Shown here: piece after piece, positions 7,781 to 11,597 of the stretch
Numbering within the stretch: the first letter of the stretch is position 1
How the letters are laid out: every line of letters begins with the position of its first letter
Assembly (NCBI GenBank): GCA_025449515.1
Contig: JANWJI010000098.1
Location: 1-11,597, forward strand
Reading direction: 5' to 3'
From: Nitrososphaeraceae archaeon
GTDB taxonomy: Archaea; Thermoproteota; Nitrososphaeria; Nitrososphaerales; Nitrososphaeraceae
Length of the DNA stretch: 11,597 nucleotides
Made by a program: the position numbers and the translations under genes
The notes under the pieces: model-generated
Seen by the model: only the letters and a program-made list of their open reading frames with translations
Database searches by the model: none
Told to the model about the DNA's origin: nothing

Positions 7781-7813
7781 GTAATATCATAGTAAACATT
7801 GGATCGAGGTCAG

Positions 7814-7823
7814 AATTATAATT
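7814..7823 (-). promoter_or_regulatory. TATA box for the glycosyltransferase
   Basis: AATTATAATT, self-complementary. A TSS about 26 bases downstream on the minus strand falls near 7792, giving a leader of about 28 bases that contains the GGAGGT at 7775-7780. This fits a leadered, SD-dependent gene. Confidence 0.45.
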
Positions 7824-8322
7824 GTTACATTTCTAGCTTGATAGCCTTCCTGTTAGACCATTGCTAACAAGTCGTTTAGTCTTTAACTTTCAGGTCTCAT
7901 TAAGAGTCACTTGCCAGATAAATGCTCAATCTGACGCACAATACAAGCCAACTAGAATCAATATCATATCAGAACTCCATTAGGTTATCTATTATGGTAA
8001 GAGGCATGCAATTGATACGATAACCGACAAATGTCCATAACTTTTGTTTGTATTTGACTTCAACGTAGCCAATTCTAAAAACTCGTGTATATTCAGATCA
8101 TCATTTTGATAAATTGCTACGCGACACTAAATTTAGAAATTTTTCGCAATATAAAAAATATTGTTAATATGTCAAGTATTGTCTATCTGAATACAATTGC
8201 TACAGAAATGAGAAAGTAAAACATAATCAAACTGAATGAGACCTTGGATATATTCATTTACAGCTCTCAATGTCGGAAGAATGATTTGTAAGTCCCACGT
8301 GACAATAAAATAGCGATGCTTA
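7824..8322. other. Divergent intergenic region, about 500 bp
   Basis: It separates the divergent glycosyltransferase and reductase genes. Apart from the second copy of the AT-rich repeat and a small inverted repeat CAATAT/ATATTG (8147-8163), I see no gene or RNA. An AATAAAAT (8304-8311) just before the reductase start is too close to be its TATA box unless the start is further in. Confidence 0.5.
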
Positions 8323-9189
8323 TTGACAACACCAACTGATAACACTGTCGGAAAGGGACACATTCAAAAAAAATTTGGAGGAAAGTTTGTAGTAATTACA
8401 GGTGCTTCATCGGGTATCGGACGCCAGGTTGCAATAGATTTTGCAATGAGTGGTGCCTCTAAGATAATCATAATTTCCCGTACTGAACCGAAATTGATAG
8501 AACTTCAAAGGATGATTGAGCAAACAATATCCGATGATTCCGGAATAACAAAAGGACTTGATATAATTCCTTATGTATGTGATGTCTCTCGAAGACAAGA
8601 GGTAATTGCAATGGGAAGAGATCTTCTGCAAAAATTAGGCAGAATTGACATCTTGGTTAATAATGCAGGTTTTGGAACTTTTGGGTATGTCGGAGGGCAA
8701 GAGATAGAAGAAATAGAAGGGATCATGCATACAAACTATTTTGGGATGGTATATTGTACTAAGGTATTCTTGAATTCTATGTTGTCGAGGCGTACTGGTC
8801 ACATAGTAAACGTTGCTTCGGTTGCAGCTAGTTTTGGAGTTGCTGGTATGGCTGCATACTGTGCCTCAAAATATGCTATGTTAGGTTTTTCTGAATCCTT
8901 GCTTCATGAATTGCATGGAACGGGAGTGAGAATAACGGTAGTGAGTCCGATAGGCGTAAAAACTAACTTTTTTAATAACAAAACTTTCCTAGATCGCAGG
9001 CCAAATTACACGGGGTTAATGCTGAGTCCAAAGACCGTATCGAGAGCTATTATTTCAGCATCGTGTTCTCCGAGGTTTGAAATAGTAGTACCTTTTTACA
9101 TTCGGGCTGCGATCTGGTTGAAATACACACTGCCGTATCTTGTAAACCCATTGGTTGGAACTCTTTTCAGAAGACAGCTGAATGGATAA
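8323..9189 (+). CDS. Classical short-chain dehydrogenase/reductase (SDR)
   Basis: A 288-residue NAD(P)-dependent oxidoreductase with a Rossmann fold. Visible motifs are the cofactor loop TGASSGIG (26-33), Arg53 after beta-2 (suggesting NADP(H)), Asp87 in CDV, NNAG (113-116), the structural Asn138, catalytic Ser166 in NVASVAAS, and Tyr179-x3-Lys183 in YCASK. The usual PG after beta-6 is replaced by SPIG. The C-terminal tail (VVPFYIRAAIWLKYTLPYLVNPLVG) is hydrophobic and amphipathic, as in membrane-associated SDRs acting on lipids; that substrate class is inference. TTG 8323 is the first start after the in-frame stop at 8311; the ATG at 8316 is in another frame and stops after seven codons. No SD is seen. 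The gene stands alone on the plus strand, divergent from the glycosyltransferase. Confidence 0.9.
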   Translation: MTTPTDNTVGKGHIQKKFGGKFVVITGASSGIGRQVAIDFAMSGASKIIIISRTEPKLIELQRMIEQTISDDSGITKGLDIIPYVCDVSRRQEVIAMGRDLLQKLGRIDILVNNAGFGTFGYVGGQEIEEIEGIMHTNYFGMVYCTKVFLNSMLSRRTGHIVNVASVAASFGVAGMAAYCASKYAMLGFSESLLHELHGTGVRITVVSPIGVKTNFFNNKTFLDRRPNYTGLMLSPKTVSRAIISASCSPRFEIVVPFYIRAAIWLKYTLPYLVNPLVGTLFRRQLNG

Positions 9190-10946
9190 AAAGTTGAAGC
9201 CAGATAATGGATACGCAATATGGTACCAGATACTGCTACCTGACAACCTCGCCTTTGATCTATGATCTAGTCTAGCCCTATGATGGCAATAGTTGGTAAC
9301 TGTTTGTAGATCGAAGTCATAGAACAGGATCCTGGCGGATCAAAGTCCATATACTTGCAAACCTAAAACTGGCAGCATCATATATTTGGTATTAAATCCC
9401 ATTCAATCGCCATTGTATGCTACGATGTCGAAAAATTTGAGGTAAACTACATAAACACTCGCGTAAGGGGATAGAAAACAGAGAGAAACATGATTATTAG
9501 TATTGAACATATCTATTCGAATATGATACAAAGAAACTATCTGTGCCAGGATACCACAGAACATATAAGAATTAAAGATATTATAGTGGGTTCCAAAATC
9601 ATATCTACCCAATAAAATCTTATTGGCTACTGGAAAGACAATGGTATTTTCAGGTTTATCTGATGTTTTTGCAATGCCTGACTAGAACTTGGTTTCTAGC
9701 TATTAAATCTCGATTTTCCAACCATCAGCGACACATCTATATTATTTTTCCATCACCTACGAACTTACGAACAGATGATTTGCAATATAATATATCATAT
9801 GCCAAGGAGTTCCTACTAAAGGAATTACCTCAACTAAAGTGGCGTTTCTCCTGCCCACCAACTGTGACTGATTCTAACACGAACGTTAGTATATGAATTA
9901 TTGCCGATAATTCGTGATTAGTATCGTTAATGGTTTGCAATTGCAGTGAGTAAGCCGAAGAAACCCGAAACGCCTTCAGTAGTCTGGACCTTGTGCTCAG
10001 ATGTAGCTTTTCTAAACTGGTTCAAATGATGACGAAATAATCAAAATCTTTACTCTCAGAAGCTGTATGTACGATATTTTCTCACAAAGTTCTGAGAGGA
10101 AAATAATATATCTTATCTTGTCATGAAATTCCATATTAAATATCGGCCGCTGGTTGAAGTTCAGTCGCATACGAAAGGTGGATTGTTGGACTGAATTCAC
10201 AAGCCAGCATCGCCAGCGACAGCATGAACCTATTGGTTCGTACGTAGCCTACTTAACAGTTATCTTATCCTATATGTCTTTTCTAATCATGCAATACTTC
10301 CTTTCCCGTAAGGTTTGCATGTAGATCACATAGGCCTACCAGATCCCTATCATGCGAAACATGCATGAATGGGATAATTAAACGAAGCAGGAAATTAGGA
10401 TCACCGATATCTGCAATAATATAACCTATGTAATATCCAAAAACTAAAAGATTTAGAAAATATTATTGTCCAAAAAATACGCTATCATGGTAGGACGAAT
10501 CTCAACATTAGAGGTCTGAATTCAATCTGACTAACCGATTTTGTTTCATCTAGCGATTCTACTTCAAAAAAATCATTACAACATGAACTACCTCCGTATT
10601 ATCCTAGCCAAGATATTGTTTAGATGAGCAATTGTCACTACTTACTACAACATGCTAATGAACAGAATCACATTTTCCACATTATTTCTCGAATTGTTAG
10701 GACGGGCTTGTCGTAGTAGATAGGTTATCTATATTGAGAAAACCCTGATTGCTATCACATAGATCTATCATTTATCATTCCGGAATTATTATCTAGGAAG
10801 CCTACCAAATTAGAAAATGAATATTCCATTTGATCAATTGAATATTTGGATTGTGAGACAGAACATGTCCAGATTTGCAAGGAATTTATATGTCTATCGA
10901 TTACATCCTAAAAATACGAACTTTTTTGAATCAATCAATATAATAT
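9190..10946. other. Gene-poor region, about 1.75 kb
   Basis: No reading frame here looks like a real protein. The longest (9663-9896 plus, 9403-9612 minus, 10012-10200 minus) have no recognisable motif and biased composition. Small inverted repeats are CCAATAA-AATC-TTATTGG (9609-9626), GAACC-TATT-GGTTC (10226-10239) and CTCTCAGAA/TTCTGAGAG (10053-10061 with 10090-10098). I see no tRNA cloverleaf, CRISPR array, transposase remnant or rRNA. Long spacers of this kind are normal in large soil thaumarchaeal genomes. Confidence 0.55.
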
Positions 10947-11540
10947 TTACTTTGAGAGTAATTCTCCTTCAATAAATTTCTCAAATTCTGAATGGGTAAA
11001 AAGTGGTGAACACTCAAAATGATCTTTTATTACATTTCTCGGATCTTGTCTGTCTATTACGCAAACAACCCCGCTTACTGATGCACCATGTTCTCTCACG
11101 GCATCGATTGCCATTCTGATACTATTACCGGTAGTCATAACGTCTTCGACTATCACAACGGGATCTTGTATGTTTCCTTCAATTTTCTTCTGCAATCCAT
11201 GTTATTTTATTGATTTTCTTACGTAGAACCCACTTGCGCCTGTACGATTAGTATAACTAGTATAACCCAGAGCTACAATGACTGAAATCAATGGAATAGC
11301 GCCTACTTCTAACCCTCCTATCGACTTTGGGTTAAACTTCGAAACTTCTGCTAGCAATAGCTCTCCAACTAAATTCAGTCCTTCTCCATCAAACAATCCC
11401 TTTATATCATAATAATAGTAAGTCCTCTCTCCACTTGATAACGTAACAGATCGGTCAAGTACTTTGATACATCTTTCTTGAATTAATTGTTTTAGTCTCG
11501 ATTTCTTTTCAACGGTCATCGATTTTCCCCACCCACACAC
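10947..11540 (-). pseudogene. pyrE: Orotate phosphoribosyltransferase interrupted by one in-frame TAA
   Basis: Read as one frame this is a 197-codon OPRT, a normal length for the family, which converts orotate and PRPP to OMP in de novo pyrimidine synthesis. The N-terminal part (codons 1-112) carries TLSSGERTYYYYDIKG, GLEVGAIPLISVI and the loop FYVRKSIK. Then comes TAA (codon 113, 11202-11204), and the same frame resumes HGLQKKIEG and the PRPP signature VVIVEDVMTTGNS (about 128-140). By family comparison the TAA replaces the variable residue between the loop Lys and His of RK..K.HG (Asp104 in the Salmonella enzyme), so a G-to-T change in GAA would explain it. There is no other lesion. Start GTG 11540 is supported by GGGAGG five bases upstream; ATG 11519 is an alternative. 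The distal part has no SD-backed start. It may be a recent null allele, a sequence error or read-through. Confidence 0.88.
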
Positions 11541-11545
11541 TATGT

Positions 11546-11551
11546 CCTCCC
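11546..11551 (-). promoter_or_regulatory. Shine-Dalgarno GGGAGG for pyrE
   Basis: On the minus strand GGGAGG is followed by ACATA and GTG 11540, an ideal five-base spacing. It favours the GTG over the ATG at 11519, although a second purine-rich GGTGGGG lies before that ATG. Confidence 0.55.
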
Positions 11552-11574
11552 ATTCACATCAGATTCTGTAGAAG

Positions 11575-11584
11575 GATTAATAAT
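11575..11584 (-). promoter_or_regulatory. TATA box for pyrE
   Basis: Minus strand ATTATTAATC. A TSS about 26 bases downstream falls near 11553, giving a short leader of about 13 bases that just includes the GGGAGG. An intact promoter and SD argue that the pyrE lesion is recent or artefactual. Confidence 0.45.
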
Positions 11585-11597
11585 CTATTGTATAACG

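Larger units (their letters stand above)
7748..8172. repeat. Pair of 21/22-base AT-rich direct repeats (7748-7768 and 8151-8172)
   Basis: Both copies carry ATAAAAAATATTG followed by TAATATGT (first) or TTAATATGT (second), differing by one inserted T, in the same orientation about 400 bp apart. The first copy overlaps the start region of the glycosyltransferase. Low complexity makes chance similarity possible. Confidence 0.4.

Noticed and set aside
9318..9355. tRNA T-arm-like text near GGCGGATCAAAGTCC
   Set aside because: The arms do not pair and no acceptor or anticodon stem can be built around it.
9403..9612. 69-codon minus-strand frame
   Set aside because: Aromatic-rich, unlike neighbouring proteins, with no start signal or recognisable domain.
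9609..9626. CCAATAA-AATC-TTATTGG hairpin
   Set aside because: A seven-base stem is expected several times by chance in a window of this size, and no gene lies next to it.
9663..9896. 77-codon plus-strand frame
   Set aside because: No motif, no SD, no well-placed TATA box and no family resemblance; it lies in a spacer where such frames arise by chance.
10053..10098. Nine-base perfect inverted repeat CTCTCAGAA/TTCTGAGAG with a 28-base spacer
   Set aside because: About this many nine-base pairings at such spacing are expected by chance in 11.6 kb, and no gene end is near.

Overview
The window looks like chromosomal DNA from a low-GC, soil-type ammonia-oxidising archaeon (Thaumarchaeota/Nitrososphaeria, order Nitrososphaerales, plausibly Nitrosocosmicus-like). 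This is inferred from gene content: a cytoplasmic histidine kinase with the N-terminal half typical of this group, a stand-alone receiver protein of the thaumarchaeal type, a secreted repeat/beta-propeller protein rich in N-glycosylation sequons, archaeal TATA-like boxes close to starts, GTG/TTG starts and long gene-poor spacers. No lineage marker such as rRNA is present, so the genus is a guess.

Layout. 1-1826 (+): 3' part of a large surface protein with three Cna-B/prealbumin-like repeats and a seven-bladed YVTN propeller. 2315-3619 (+): soluble histidine kinase. 4143-4343 (+): doubtful small membrane ORF ending 2 nt before 4346-4915 (+), a ribbon-helix-helix DNA-binding protein. 5094-5483 (-): single-domain response regulator. 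5729-6282 (+): secreted protein split by a one-base frameshift, followed by a T-run terminator. 6712-7764 (-): GT28/MurG-like glycosyltransferase whose real N-terminus lies about 20 codons upstream of the first usual start codon. 8323-9189 (+): classical short-chain dehydrogenase/reductase. 9190-10946: about 1.75 kb without a convincing gene. 10947-11540 (-): orotate phosphoribosyltransferase (pyrE) interrupted by a single in-frame TAA.

The genes do not form one pathway. Most are monocistronic with their own promoters on alternating strands. The kinase and the receiver are 1.5 kb apart on opposite strands, so their partnership is only a possibility. The surface protein, the secreted protein and perhaps the glycosyltransferase concern the cell envelope.

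The most notable signal is that three genes in 11.6 kb carry a lesion or an anomalous start: pyrE (nonsense codon inside the catalytic loop), the secreted protein (one base missing in an A run) and the glycosyltransferase (AUU start behind a perfect GGAGGT, or an indel in a T run). Two of these sit at homopolymers, so sequencing error must be excluded before biology is invoked. I found no CRISPR array, transposase, phage gene, defence system, tRNA or rRNA.
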